Shown: positions 22,019 through 33,230, counted from the first letter of the stretch. The stretch is DNA of 38,955 bases from Chondrus crispus (GCF_000350225.1 NW_005178483.1:6305-45259); one strand, 5' to 3'. Numbers and translations are program-made. The notes: a model not told the origin generated them from the sequence alone.

Positions 22019-22684
22019 TCAACGGCTCGTGCCGTTGGAAGGCCCAGCAGAGGCGGGACTAAAAGCGCTCGCGGGGCAATACCCAGGGTGCCGAGGGGTC
22101 TCCGAACCCCGCTCCCCGAACGAAGGCACGGAACCCGGTCGAGGCTGGGCGTAGTGATGCGCTGGCCCCGTATGAGGCACGCCGCCTCCTCCGGCAGAGG
22201 GTCCGTACCCGAAGTACTCGTAGGGGTCTCCCTTCCCCGTGTCCGGCTGCGCATTGGAGGCAGGAGTCGCGGATGCGGGCACCTCACGAAGGGCATCCCG
22301 CTCCCCTCGGTAACGATCGCGCTTGCTAGCCGCCCGTTCGAGGAGGCTTCCCTGCTTACGGAGGGACTCGCGTAGCTCCGTTAAATCAGTCTGAACGCGA
22401 CTCAACTCCGACGAGCCGGACGCCCGATCCGCTTCGATCCGACGGGCTTCCTCGCTTCGAGCTAAATACCAATTCGCGAGCGTGATAAGTAAGCGCTCAA
22501 CTTGCCACGAATGATCGCCCGCGTCCCCGAGGGCGGGGATTAATATGGGAATGGCCCGAATGTCGCTCCGTTCCAGCGTCATGCGGCGAACAGCAGTTGC
22601 GTCCCTTGGAGCGTGAGTCGGGGTCGCGTTGAGAGGAGGCACAGGGGGAACGGGACGAGTGCCCGGGGAGCTAGGGCCGCCCAT
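22019..22684 (-). CDS. Small coiled-coil protein with Pro/Gly-rich ends, unknown
   Basis: This is a 221-aa frame from ATG at 22684. It begins with a Pro-rich leader, then a helical segment (SWQVERLLITLANWYLARSE) and a heptad-like coiled coil (about residues 80-135, rich in Leu, Glu and Arg), then a Gly/Pro/Tyr/Ser-rich tail. It lies downstream on the same strand of the antisense-ORF relative at 22747-23880, in another frame. It could be a separate gene of the same element or the shifted C-terminal part of that ORF. No family is recognised. Confidence 0.4.
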   Translation of the reverse strand: MGGPSSPGTRPVPPVPPLNATPTHAPRDATAVRRMTLERSDIRAIPILIPALGDAGDHSWQVERLLITLANWYLARSEEARRIEADRASGSSELSRVQTDLTELRESLRKQGSLLERAASKRDRYRGERDALREVPASATPASNAQPDTGKGDPYEYFGYGPSAGGGGVPHTGPAHHYAQPRPGSVPSFGERGSETPRHPGYCPASAFSPASAGPSNGTSR

Positions 22685-22746
22685 GAAGGCTGATGCCTCG
22701 CGGGACGGGCACGTCCCAGCGAGTGCACGGGATGCAGGCTCGCTGT

Positions 22747-23880
22747 CTAAGTCACGATAGCGTTTTTTCGCGATAATCGTGAGGCGGAGCCGACTCCGCC
22801 CCCGCCCCCGGAGCGCCGAGAAGAAGGCGCCACGACCGTCGGCCGTGCTACGAAGGCGTCGGAACGGTGGTCGTACACTAAGAAGGAGGACTGTATGCCG
22901 GTCGTGAAGTCCGTCCAGTGACGAAGGTGGCGATCTCCGACGTCACATGCCCGGTGCATCAGATCGAGAGCAAAGGCATAAGTCCAGGGTACGTGGAGGG
23001 AACTCCGCTCAAGCGGATGTAGGAGTACATTGGGGAGATCTCAGGCCACTCGCTCCAAGTGGGCTAATACGCCGGTCGGTTGCACGAACACCCGCCCATG
23101 AATTGAGACTTCGTTCATGAAGGCATTACCGAACGCCCACGCCCATTCCCTTTCGACGTTGTACATCAGATTGAGATGCGAGGGATGCGTGGGGTCAGTA
23201 CAAGCAGCTCCGAAGTGCTTTAAGGCGTAAGGAAGTAGGGGATGCACCCCCAACGAAGGGAGGGCATCCCTCATCGCGTCAGGGAGGGGCGCGAAATCGA
23301 GTGGCGATAGGCCGTCGGCAAACACAGCCAACCGGAAGACACGCCCGTCTGCCTCCCCAGAATGCCGATAAGCTGCCCAATCGTGGGGGGCAATGGCGAC
23401 GTGGTGTAGTCTCATGAGTGAGCAGGCCGACTTCTGCAGGGCCACGCGTGCCTTCGAATAGGCAAAGGGGCGGGGGCTCACGTACAGCCCCGCGACAGAA
23501 GGCAGGACGAACTCCCGAGGGATCGTTGGCTCGTGGTGAAGGAGATAGTCCGCCATTCGGTCGACATATTCGGCTTCGGGCAAGCTGTAAGCGAAAGTGC
23601 GATCACCAAAGATCGCAGCAGGGATCTGGTAAGCGGCGCCGCCGCCCTCCGCGAGGAGACGGCCCAACACAAGAGTGTCTTCCTCTCCCCGCCCCGCCTC
23701 GTATACTTTCCGTACGCGTAATAAGTCCGGACGGAGGGACCTCCGCATCAGCAGTTCGGCAACAGTGACCCCCGAGCGGGCCTGACGACACCAGGGAAAG
23801 CGGAGGCGGTCGAGAGGGAGCGGGGTCGAGCGCTCGATTGGGACCCCGAACCACTCGGAGACCGCGTCCCCTCCGTCCAT
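22747..23880 (-). pseudogene. Divergent relative of the retrotransposon antisense ORF, with an in-frame TGA
   Basis: The first ATG is at 23880 (the frame is open upstream to about 24105 without ATG). It runs to a TGA at 23041-23043, then continues open in the same frame to 22747. By-eye alignment to the 510-aa antisense ORF (14702-16234) gives IPAAIFGDRTF ... EAEYVDRM here against IPPSFGCDTWKF ... ERDYLDNL there, and HFGAACTDPTHPSHL against YFGSHFTDPRHGLW. The spacing is similar. The region after the TGA still looks coding (WTDFTTGIQSSFLVYDHRSD). It is therefore a second, older member of the same unknown family. The body of any parent element is not recognisable around it. Confidence 0.55.
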
Positions 23881-24105
23881 GGCAGACTGTACTGTGCGAA
23901 GGGGTCGGGGCGGCGGCGCTCCCGCCGATACCGAATGGAGCAAGTCGACTTGCCGCAGCGCCGGGCTGTCTAAGGGAGGAGATCCCTCGTCGAATGGCAC
24001 TTCTCCTTGCTCGTAGACGTCCGGCGTATTCGTCGGGAAGTCGTGCGCTTGCTCGGGGGTCGCCGACCGAAGTGCGGTGCGTGAGGAGAAAACAAACAAA
24101 AGCAA

Positions 24106-25268
24106 ACCAAATAAAACGAAACGACACAGAATGGCGAAAAAGAAGAAAGTGGGTAAGTAAATCCTCGATGAGGATGTTAGTCATTGAAGAGCTCGCGTTA
24201 CAAAACGGGTTCGTTCCGCAGGGTTGTCGTCGGCTTGTGTTTCATATGGTCTCAATATTAGCGAATAGAGGAGAATGTCCCCTGGATGTCTCTTTCGAGC
24301 CGAGTCAGATCGTAGCTTCGACGCGGGGTCGCCTTGAGCTTGTGTGCCGTCGGCTGTGGGCGACGGCCAAAAAACATTTCTTTTGAATTTCATGACGCTC
24401 CTAGAGGGCGGACTGCTGATTGCCACTGTCCTTTTCACGTGCCTCCGTCGATTGTCGTGCGAGCGGCTTCCACGAGGCTATGTGCTTTCTCCCAGAATAC
24501 AGTCTCACGTCGAATTTTCGAAAACACACCGTGTTTCAATCTCTTCTCGCCAAGGGACTCTGAGGTAAGACCGCCTTTCTCCTCTCGCTTCAATTTTCTC
24601 ATTTTTTTGTGTGAGGGATCTACTGTGTTCACCTCCCTTCCCTCGTCAATCAGTAGGAGATCTCCGTCTCGAAAGGCCTCGCTTCCCCGTTGGAGGTGAC
24701 CCTCATGTAGAAACACAACTGGTGATACTGTGCGCGACTAGGACTTGCAGATCGCTTTTCACATTCTTTTCCTTTCCAGCTCATTGAGACCACCAGGAGC
24801 ACTTCATGCCGTCGGCGCCATGATCCGAGCATCTTCTCTCACTTAGGTTCTTCTTATGTCCCTCACGTGCTCCCGGCGTGGTCCGGGGAGACGCCTCCAG
24901 CCTCAAAACAAAATGAAAACGACAATAAGAAAAAAAGGGGGTCATCGTTGTAAACTGGCAAGTACGCCGTTCGTGAATAAATGCGTTCGCGGGTGTGTCG
25001 ATCACAAGCGTCTGACCAACAGGGTCGTCCCATTTGGACGGCATCCCCTCCGGCGATTTCTCAATCTCAAGTAGGCATGGACATTGTCTCTGCTCGGGGA
25101 TCCTCTCGTTTGCTAAACGTCCGTCTCACGGCTTGTCGAGCCTGATCAACACATTCGAAGCTCGTTGACAAGGCCGGCGTTCGCTCTGATACCGCTCGCT
25201 CAATAGTTCGCTTTCGACACCCCTTAAATTCTCAAATAAATTACGCTTCACGCGCGTGTGGACCAAAT
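24106..25268. other. No gene recognised; T-rich and A-rich stretches
   Basis: Only short frames occur. There are a T-rich run at 24600-24612 and an A-rich run at 24905-24940. The latter, read on the - strand, is a T-rich run followed by a G-rich stretch like the modules after pol in the full element. It could be decayed retroelement 3' region belonging to the minus-strand copy that ends at 25269. Confidence 0.4.
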
Positions 25269-25815
25269 GTGTGTAGTGCGTCATCTCCTTCTGGCTCTAT
25301 CATGTAGAGTCATTTTCTCCTACGTCTCTTAGCTCCTCCTGGGCCTTGCCCTGAATGGTGAGAATCCCGCGACGCGGGCGTCGGCCGTAACTTTGTCAAA
25401 GGCGGAATTGATCTCAAAGATCATCGCCTCTTCAATGTCCTCCTTGGACTCCTCCTAGACTTGCTGACTGACCTCTGCGGTGTGGGGTCGTGTCCCTAAT
25501 GTCTCAAAAATAAAATAAAATAGAACAACACAAAAGCAATCACAAATAAAACAAAACGAGGCCGAACAGTTATGAAGGTAAGAGTGAAAGAGGTGGACTA
25601 TCCAGTCCATGTCCCCGTTCTTCCAGCGTTCTTTCTTTGCTTGGCACATCGTTACGCCACTTCCGACCTGAGTATCTCATCACAGCGCTCATTCTACTCG
25701 TGCGCGCGCTGCTTCTACTTGCAGGTGGCTGTCTGAAGGCCCCTCATCTGGTTCGTTCCATCTCATCGTTCCCCTTTTCTTGACCCTCAGGTCGGCTCGC
25801 TCTGCCCAGTGCGGA

Positions 25816-26595
25816 TTACCGCACTGACACTGACATGTGAAATTCTTGGTTATCACTATCCTGATTGCGCTTGCACGACCTGCGCGGGCAAGGATAATCT
25901 TTTCCGTCGGAAATACGTGACGGCCGCGCTGCGGGGCAATTGCTCAATGGGTTCCCATGTTGCGTTCTTGAGGGTATATAGTCATGCCATCTCACTTTGA
26001 GAATTAATTTCTCCCCGTCGTAGCTGTGGTCCACGATCTTGTCGATCACATACTCCTGACTCCCGGCTCCTTCTTCCTGCGTGTCCAACTGTCCGTCCCT
26101 CTTCCGAAGAGCCAGCGACTCATCCTCATCCTGCTCTTCCGAACCTCCCATCTCTTGTAGATCGGGCGGGGTGCCTGTAGCTTCCCTATTTATCAACGGC
26201 CCGTCATCCATCTTATCCTTCGCTTGCGCGGCGGGTTCTTCTCGTTCCCTTTCTCGGTTGAGGAATTGTAGCGCTTGTCGTAGCCCGACTGTCGGCGTGT
26301 AGTCCATGGGACTAGGAGCTTATTCGACTCTATCTCGCGACACGCGCTCTTCCTGGTCGCCGATGGAAATGAGGACCGTATTCTCAGTTGCCTCCTTCAC
26401 TTGATATGGACCCGTAGCCACTTGTGCCAACTTTTGTTTCGGCTCGGTGGCCGTGCCTCGCTCTTTCCGAAGGAATACGTATGATCCTGAAGGGATGTCA
26501 TACTTCGACTTGCGGAGCCTTGCGTCGAAATTTCGCTTGTAGCGCGCCTGTTCTTTCCGCAAGCTCTTACAAGCGCCTTTCATCAGGCTTTCCAA
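25816..26595 (-). pseudogene. Second copy: integrase C-terminus and chromodomain
   Basis: The first frame, 26595-26320, encodes the integrase C-terminal segment (QARYKRNFDARLRKSKYDIP, GSYVFLRKE) and ends at TAA where the full element has TTA. The same frame resumes from 26307 with the linker and a chromodomain (EYVIDKIVDHSYDGEKLILKV) at about 25985-26060. A one-base change inside the chromodomain shifts the frame before TWEPIEQLPRSAAVTYF, which is still legible in another frame. Confidence 0.75.
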
Positions 26596-26640
26596 CCACG
26601 ACTGCCATTTCAGGTAGTACGCTCAATTCGAGCTAAATCC

Positions 26641-27500
26641 TTACAAACGTGGCTGTGCTTGTAACGCAACGTTTCTCGGCGCCCGAGCTAACACCAGCTC
26701 GAAGGGCGCGATGTTCGTAGTTCGTTGAACTTGCGTGTTGTATGCGAACGTCACGGCGTCGCTAAATAGGTCCCAGTTCTTGGGATGCTCTCCAACAAAT
26801 TTTCGCAACGCGGAAGTCAGCGTGCGGTTAAACCTCTCAACTTGGCTGTTGGCTTGCAAATGGTATGTAGTCGTGAACACATTGCGTATGCCGAGAATTC
26901 GACAGACGTTCTGAAAGAACCGGGCCGTGAACTGTGTTCCATTGTCGGACAGCAGCTTGACCGGCGGTCCGTACACGAATACCCAATGGTGAACGAAGGC
27001 TTGTGCGACGTGCGCAGCTGATATCTTCTTCAACGGTACGGTTCGTACCAGTTTCGAGTATCGATCGCTGATCACGAGAATATACCGATTTTCTCTTTTA
27101 GTTGTAATTAGCTCGCCGAGGATGTCTATGGCGACAAACTCCAGCGGAGCTTTGGGCGTGAACAGCTTCATTTTCTTCGTGTTTCTTCTTAACTTCACCC
27201 TTTCCCGCGCGCATGCGGCGCAATTCTTCGCGACTGCGTAGCAGTCTAGGGCCATCGTAGGCCAGTAGAAATATCTTCTCAATGTCTTGTAAAGTTTCCT
27301 GCCTCCCGGGTGGCCTGCCAATTTTGCGTAGTGGCTCAACCCTAGGACGCGGTCCCTTAACGATTGTGGTATCACCACTTGTACAAACTCCGCCGCCGTA
27401 CGGCATAGAGTTCTTTCCAGTTCCTCGGTCTCCATGCTGAACGTTCTCACCTTTCCGGCGTCCATTTCTTCCTTGATGCGATTGCAGAAGGTCGACGACT
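26641..27500 (-). pseudogene. Second copy: integrase
   Basis: The frame encodes the RNase H-integrase linker, the zinc finger (GHPGGRKLYKTL, NCAACARE), and the DDE core with FVAIDILGE, LLSDNGTQF and QVERFNRTL. The conserved HPQANGQ before the catalytic Glu reads HLQANSQ here, two substitutions at usually invariant positions. The frame enters after a two-base deletion near 27495 relative to the full element (GACCCCTTC versus GACCTTC) and ends at TAA near 26641. A TGA follows shortly after. Confidence 0.78.
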
Positions 27501-28291
27501 TGCTCGCGAATGAGCTCCTCCGGAGTGACAGCTTGGAATTGATCGAGGCGATCGGAGGCGGCTCCCCCCTCAAGAGCGAGGATGTCGTCTAACGCGTCAA
27601 AACTGTCCTCGTCCTCCACTGTTCCCTCTGCCGGTTCGGCCACAAAGCATGGGATTTTGTCGTCGATTTCGTCGACGGTTTCTCCAGCGGTCCGTAGTCT
27701 TGACAGGTCATCAGCTTGGCTGTTAGCCTTGCCCTTCTTGTACTTGATTTCGAAATCAAATTCCGAGAGGCGGAGCCTCCATCGGATTAATCTCCCGCTG
27801 GGGTCGGTTACGTTCATCAACCACCTCAATGAGGCATGGTCGGTATGCACAATGAAGTGTTCGCCATATAGATATGGTCTTAGAGTCTGTACGGCCCAAA
27901 TTATCGCTAGAAATTCTTTTTCTGATACAGAATAGTTTCTCTCGGCTGCGGCTAACGTTCTTGAAAAGAACCCGATGGGTTTACGTTACGCATCCGGATG
28001 CGTTTGAAATAATGCAGCGCCGATTTGATAATCGCTTGCATCGGTGTCTACCGAGTATGGTAGGTCCTTCTTTGGCAGCGCCAACACCGGTGGCGCCAAG
28101 ATAGCGTCTTTGAGCTTGTGAAAAGCTTTTTCGCATGGTTCGTCGAATCCTTCCAACTGGACCGGTTGTCCTTTCTTCAGCAGTTGGTTTAGAGGGTGCG
28201 CAATTTTCGCATAATGCGGAACGAATCTGCGGTAGACATTACAAAGTCTCAAGAAGCTCCTGAGATGGGTCTGCGTTTGAGGGTACCTCAC
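27500..28291 (-). pseudogene. Second copy: RT end and RNase H
   Basis: Two in-phase open pieces are seen: 28291-27986 (RT thumb/connection with [18 protein letters not shown], then [15 protein letters not shown]) and 27985-27500 ([40 protein letters not shown]). They are separated by a TAA where the full element has CAA. The RT palm with YLDD is missing because the copy is truncated at 28293. Confidence 0.78.
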
Positions 28292-28293
28292 TT

Positions 28294-28775
28294 CACAGGA
28301 AGGTCAGATTTATGATAAATTTAATAAAAGCAATGATGTTGCTATTTTTGGGGCCAAAAAATGCTGGATTTTTGCCAGCAATGAACGGTGGCCCGTGGGT
28401 CATTGGTTCGCGGGCAGCCATATTTCGCCAGCTTTTTTGGCCGTTCCCATTCAGCACGATGATGAGGGGCGTTTCTGGTTCCGGCCAGTGACTGGACCGG
28501 AATTTTTGCTGGAGTACCATAGTTGTAACGGAAATGTTTTTTTGATACCTCGATGTAGCAAAGTGATGTGCTATTCTGCTGCCTACTAAACCAGCGCTTG
28601 CCCGTGATGTCCTTAACCTTCAAGTGCTCGTACCAGAATAAGCTCATGCCTAACCCGCGCTAGTACCAGAGGCGTTCATCGACCTTTTCACGTTTTCTCA
28701 ACTGATTGAGTCCTCTCGCCATCATTTTTCCTTTGCTTCCCGACTTTGCGCATCCTGTGTTCCTACTGAGGCTTA
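28294..28775. other. Intergenic, upstream of the 769-aa gene
   Basis: This is unique sequence right after the truncated retroelement. No gene is recognised. It probably includes the promoter of the gene starting at 28776. No TATA box stands out. Confidence 0.4.
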
Positions 28776-31085
28776 ATGACCCCGCGAAAAAGGTCTGGGA
28801 AGAAGGCAGGGCGTGCTCATTCGCGTTCTGCAGCCATGAAACCCGCTGCTTCAGGCAATCAGCGAGGCCGCTTGTCTCAGCAGAAGGGACCTCTGACATC
28901 TCGGAAGTCTAACAGCCAAGCGCCTGGGGCTCAGGTCCCCGCGGAACGCCGGTCATCTCCTCGTGTTGCGGCCGAAGCTACTCCCGCAGCGGCTGGGCAG
29001 GAATCCCGGCGGGTTTCAAGCAATACAGTCAGGACACCCCAAGGCAGTCCGCCATCTCACACGTGCTCGCTTCCCGTTCGAAGTCAGGGAAGTGGTCCAT
29101 CTGATGCAGCACCTCCGCGTGCGGGCAAGCGCAAGCGCGCCATCGGTTCGTCTCCGGGTGAAGACTTTTCCCTTTTGTTCGGGGATGGAGATCATGGCGA
29201 GGAAGATGAACACACAGAACGCAAACGGGCGAACCGTCAGTTGCTCGAGCTCCATGGACGCGAGCCAGAGGAGTACGTAGACGAAAGTGTGCAGGCTAGT
29301 GGAGCAGAGATGGACGGGGTCGCCGAAACTCAAGATGTGGAAGACGTCGTCGTTCCCACGCATCGTGAGTGCATGGCAGGTTCCTTGCCGAGTCAGCCGC
29401 GGGGCCCCCATTTGGCTCGAGCACTTGGGGAAGACTCTAACCACGGAGTACTTCCAGTCATGCGGGAACTGCATGCTGGTTTGGAGAAGCAGCTCGCCAT
29501 TGAAAAAAAGGAAATTCTGGGTGCAATCAAGGCTGTATCTTCTCGTGTCTCAACCTTAGAGCGGACGTTATCACGCTGCCAGGACGCCGTCAACATTGTT
29601 CTTCTGAATTCCGCCCTGCCGAAGACAGGAAAAGCAGCCGAGAAGGCCTCTTTAAACGACCTCCTTAGGCCTATGGAGGACATCTTCGCAGGGAAATTCA
29701 TGTGCATTATCTTCACAAGAGCGTTGATAAATTGCACTATGAGAGTTCTTCCTCAGAGAAAGGAAGCGAGTGAATCCTTAGAGGGTGTGAGTCGTGACAC
29801 ACAATTTTCCAAGCTTCAATTGGACGTCAATAGTTCCGAAGTGTTGGGGTTCGGACTTTTACTTGTCGAGGTCCTTTTGTGGAAAAGGGACCCAAGCGAG
29901 GAGAAAACCGAGGAGCTGCTGGGTACGAAGCAAGCTCGTCAGTATCTGGTCCTTCGAAAGGCTTGGGGAAAGAGCTTGATTGCAAATGCAATGAACAAAC
30001 CGAGTATTGGGACGAAGTCACTCGAAATGGTACATCCGAACATCCGCCGGAAGCTGAAGACCGCTGAGAAACCTTTTTGGCTGAGGCCGGGCTACATAAC
30101 AATGATCACAGTCGAGTCTTTCTTCAACGAAGAATTTGCTTCAACGGCCATCAAGAAGGCCCGGCGTGTGGCTCGGCGTCGAAGCGATAAGATGGGGGAA
30201 GATGAGCCAATTGGATTCATCAAGGACGAAGACATTAGGGTTGAGATCGTTCGCCGCGTTTTCAAGATAGGTAATCAGTTTCTGAACAAGTCCAGGGAGC
30301 TCGGGCGGAAATCCTTCTTTCAAAACTTCTCATATGTTTTCCAAAGTGAAGTGGGAGTCTCATTCCAGTATGAGAATCCACCCCGCCCGCACATGAACCT
30401 CCAAGATATCCCAGACGGAACCTGTCGTACTGCTATGAAGTCGGTCGCTGAGGTGAACCCCCTGAATTTGATAACATGGAAGAAGCTGATTTCTGAAAGC
30501 GATCCCTTCATATTTATCACTACGTATGACGTTGAGACGAAAGACAAGGATGGAAGGAAGGAGACTCGAAAAATTGTTATCCGACTCAATGCCATGCACG
30601 TCGCCTTGAAGTTCTTGGTGGCTTTTACCAGGTGTGGCAGTGATGAAGACCTCTATTCAATATCCAAGGAATCCTTTCGTGTGATTTACATGACTGCTGT
30701 CCTGTTTCGGGAGATCATGCTGATAAAGGTGATCGAGGCGAGGGGTGCATTTTCTCGAAACGAGCAGATATTGCATGAAGTGGATGGCCAGGATCACCAC
30801 AATGGATCATGGCGGTCGCGACTGAGATCGCTCTACTCAGATCTTTTGACTGAAGGACAGGGAGAAAAGCGGGGTGAGCTTCCACAGCAACTGTCCAGTA
30901 TTTTGAAGGAGAAGCTAGTGATGTCCGTGGATATGTACAACTCCGTGCACGATCCCCCGGTCGGTTCAGGTTCACATCACGAGGATAATGATGATCTGAG
31001 CGTGGTGGATGGTGAGGATGAAATCCAGGCGGATCAAGTCGAAGACGATGAGGATGTGGTCATGGTCCACGACTTCGATTTATAA
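28776..31085 (+). CDS. Unknown 769-aa protein: basic disordered N-terminus, coiled coil, acidic C-terminus
   Basis: The frame runs from ATG at 28776 to TAA at 31085 without interruption. The first 140 residues are basic and disordered with NLS-like clusters (MTPRKRSGKKAGR, GKRKR). An acidic patch follows, then a short coiled-coil-like helix (about residues 230-275). Residues about 290-680 look globular with no domain I recognise (RPMEDIFAGKFMCIIFTRAL, then FKIGNQFLNKSRELGRKSFF). The last 40 residues are strongly acidic (DDLSVVDGEDEIQ ... DDEDVVMVHD). Likely nuclear, by inference. It is tail-to-tail with the next gene, 93 bases apart. It could be a host gene or part of an unclassified mobile unit. 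Confidence 0.7.
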   Translation: MTPRKRSGKKAGRAHSRSAAMKPAASGNQRGRLSQQKGPLTSRKSNSQAPGAQVPAERRSSPRVAAEATPAAAGQESRRVSSNTVRTPQGSPPSHTCSLPVRSQGSGPSDAAPPRAGKRKRAIGSSPGEDFSLLFGDGDHGEEDEHTERKRANRQLLELHGREPEEYVDESVQASGAEMDGVAETQDVEDVVVPTHRECMAGSLPSQPRGPHLARALGEDSNHGVLPVMRELHAGLEKQLAIEKKEILGAIKAVSSRVSTLERTLSRCQDAVNIVLLNSALPKTGKAAEKASLNDLLRPMEDIFAGKFMCIIFTRALINCTMRVLPQRKEASESLEGVSRDTQFSKLQLDVNSSEVLGFGLLLVEVLLWKRDPSEEKTEELLGTKQARQYLVLRKAWGKSLIANAMNKPSIGTKSLEMVHPNIRRKLKTAEKPFWLRPGYITMITVESFFNEEFASTAIKKARRVARRRSDKMGEDEPIGFIKDEDIRVEIVRRVFKIGNQFLNKSRELGRKSFFQNFSYVFQSEVGVSFQYENPPRPHMNLQDIPDGTCRTAMKSVAEVNPLNLITWKKLISESDPFIFITTYDVETKDKDGRKETRKIVIRLNAMHVALKFLVAFTRCGSDEDLYSISKESFRVIYMTAVLFREIMLIKVIEARGAFSRNEQILHEVDGQDHHNGSWRSRLRSLYSDLLTEGQGEKRGELPQQLSSILKEKLVMSVDMYNSVHDPPVGSGSHHEDNDDLSVVDGEDEIQADQVEDDEDVVMVHDFDL

Positions 31086-31178
31086 GGGGTCGTATTTGAT
31101 GTGATAGTGAAACTTCTTAGTTCACCAAAGTGAAAAATGAGTAAAGCGGGAGACTGCTGTAGCATGAATGAATTGAGT

Positions 31179-32857
31179 TTACTTAAAGAGGCCCAGAACT
31201 TTGGCAACAGTGATGAATTGCTTCACATGGGCAGACCCTTTGATAGAGATGAATGGGACATGCACTTGAAGTACTCCTAGTACGTCGCTGCGATTTACAT
31301 CAGCAAATATAGACTGACAAGGATTGGATTGAAGATTCCATCGCAGGTAGAACGACTCCTTCCGGTCCGATGGTCCGCTGACCACTTTTTCAGCACTCAT
31401 TACCTTGGAAATGCGTTCTTGGAAGTTAAGCTCTGATAGTCTTATGTCTTCCAGTGGATAGGAGTAGGTCTGCTCTATGGAATCCCAAGTGCAATCCCGA
31501 CGAAATACAACGTGCCGTTGTTCATCCTCGTCATCCCTTATAACAGCAAGAGAATCTCCAATTGTCATATAGCACGGGTCAGAAAGAGATTTGGTGTTGG
31601 GACCGGCCATACAGCCTATCACTCTGGCAGATACATAATTGTCGGTACCTTTTTCCAGCCTTTTTGCGATGATCACGTCTCTGACAACTTGCGGTGATGC
31701 TGGTCCGAGTGCTTCTGACAAGTCTAGGAAGCTCCTAAAGTATATACTCGTCTCCTTCACAACTGATTTCCGGCACATATAATCTTCCGGAAGAATAGAA
31801 ACCTTTGTTCGTGGCTGAGCTTTGACTCTTTCGGATATAGAATCAAACTGGAGCAATGTGCAGTCTGCTCGCGCCTTAAATGAGTCTTGTACAAACCACT
31901 TCGTCCCACGGGTTATTTCAACTGGGGTAGGACGTGTCGGTGTCTTGAGTAACCAATGCTCTAGACGCAACGAAATAAACTTAAGAGGAATATTGGAGCC
32001 TGCATCAGAAATGAGGAGCGGATTCTGAGTCCATAGTGCAGTCGTAATCGAGGATTGCTGTCCTTTCACCACTTCCTCAAGATACTGAAGGCGTCTGGAA
32101 AGAGCATTTAGCTCACGAGTATCTTTGATTGTATTCTGGTCAAGTGAGACAGTCGTCGTGTGGTTAACCTTCTTGCATTTTTCTACCATGGCACTACCTG
32201 GAGCATAGTCCATATCATCTGCATCCATCGATGCGCTTGCCACGTCTGAGCTTGCGCTGTTATCCAATCGCACCGATGTATCTTTGAGTCTCCAGCTAAA
32301 CTTTTGTCCATCTTGTACAAACCCGTTTCCCTCCTTGAAAGTAACCTTGCTTTTACATGCCCTGAATCCAAACGCTGCCTTGTATTGAATGGTCCCTTTG
32401 AGCACCTCTCGACGATCATCATGAAGGTAGTTGAGACTAATGACTGTTGCTGGGAACCATGCCTTTCTTTCTTCTTCATTCTCCAAGGTATAGTAGACCT
32501 CTATATCACTCCCGAATTGGAGGCCATTGAAAAGATCTGATACCATTATCAACTGGTGGATGGTATCGTCCTCTGTTAATTTCCCTTGGAAAGTGATACT
32601 TGAGAAATTTGTTTGAAATATATACCGAAGACTAAAGAGTTGGGGGTAACCATTAATGGTTCCAATTGGAACGTAGTCAGTATATAGACATATGTGTTTT
32701 TTGTGAAATCGATATTTTTGTAACGGTCACATTTAAAGATGCACGGCTCTGTGCAGCATCTAAATACCATGAGACTTAGACGTGCAAGTGAACAGCTGGG
32801 TATGGGCTCCAAAGGTACCGACATCATCCAGTCCGGATTGCTTTGAAAGTCAGTCAT
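31179..32857 (-). CDS. Unknown protein with Tudor/Agenet-like N-terminal region; -1 frame break
   Basis: The main frame has its first ATG at 32546 (455 aa, ending at 31179), but coding-like sequence continues upstream in frame to 32726 without ATG (PIGTINGYPQLFSL, SSITFQGKLTEDDTIHQL). A second frame from ATG 32857 reads MTDFQSNPDWMMSVP and joins it by a -1 step at 32696-32702, where the coding strand has A AAA AAC. The joined product would be about 558 aa. In the main frame, a stretch after codon 32546 (DIEVYYTLENEEERKAWFPA, KGTIQYKAAFGF) resembles Tudor/Agenet-type folds that bind chromatin marks, but this is weak. The C-terminus (LGVLQVHVPFISIKGSAHV) is unknown. Whether the break is real, programmed or a sequence error is open. 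Confidence 0.6.
32696..32702 (-). other. A AAA AAC heptamer at the frame break of the 31179-32857 gene
   Basis: Read on the - strand in the upstream frame (ACA AAA AAC), this is a textbook X XXY YYZ -1 slippery site. A -1 shift here leads directly into the downstream coding frame. An undercalled A run would give the same picture. Confidence 0.5.
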
Positions 32858-33230
32858 GTGTCATTGAATTACTGTTCTTTTAATCATAGTTGCTTTAGAT
32901 TTAATTGTGCAATGAAGATAGAAGTGTCACTACAGAGTGATGATGATACTGTTCTCGCTATTGAAAGTATGAATTACCAAGTACCTACTCTTAGATGTCG
33001 TCCTCATCAGTGCCCTTCCTCTGTGAATCACTGTCACCACTAGAATCACTTTATTTTTGTGACGTCAACATCTTGAAGTGCTCTTTTGTTGACTGTTTTG
33101 TGATTCACACACAAATTGTTTTGTGACTCTCACACCATTGTCTCACAATCATCTCCAACATCAACAAACCATCACAAACCCATTTAAAAAGCATAGCTGA
33201 TAGCCTTGTTCTACAGACATTTTACGGCCT
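32858..33230. other. Intergenic, AT-rich, with CACA/TGTG motifs
   Basis: No gene is seen. Repeated TTTTGTGA and CTCACAC strings occur at about 33095-33150. It probably contains the promoter of the minus-strand gene starting at 32857. Confidence 0.35.

Larger units (their letters stand above)
25269..28293 (-). mobile_element. Partial, decayed second copy of the same Ty3/gypsy family
   Basis: In reverse complement this segment aligns with about 8312-11370 of the full element, from the end of RT through RNase H, integrase, chromodomain and the post-pol segment. Its upper edge is abrupt at 28281-28293 (GGTACC then unrelated DNA) and its lower edge is at about 25269. No LTR is present at either edge. 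Stops and indels differ from those in the full copy, so the two decayed independently. It is useful as a reference for what the full copy encoded at its stop positions. Confidence 0.88.

Noticed and set aside
28294..33230. Insertion of the two-gene unit into the second retroelement copy
   Set aside because: If so, the missing RT part should resume to the right on the - strand; it does not appear up to the window end.
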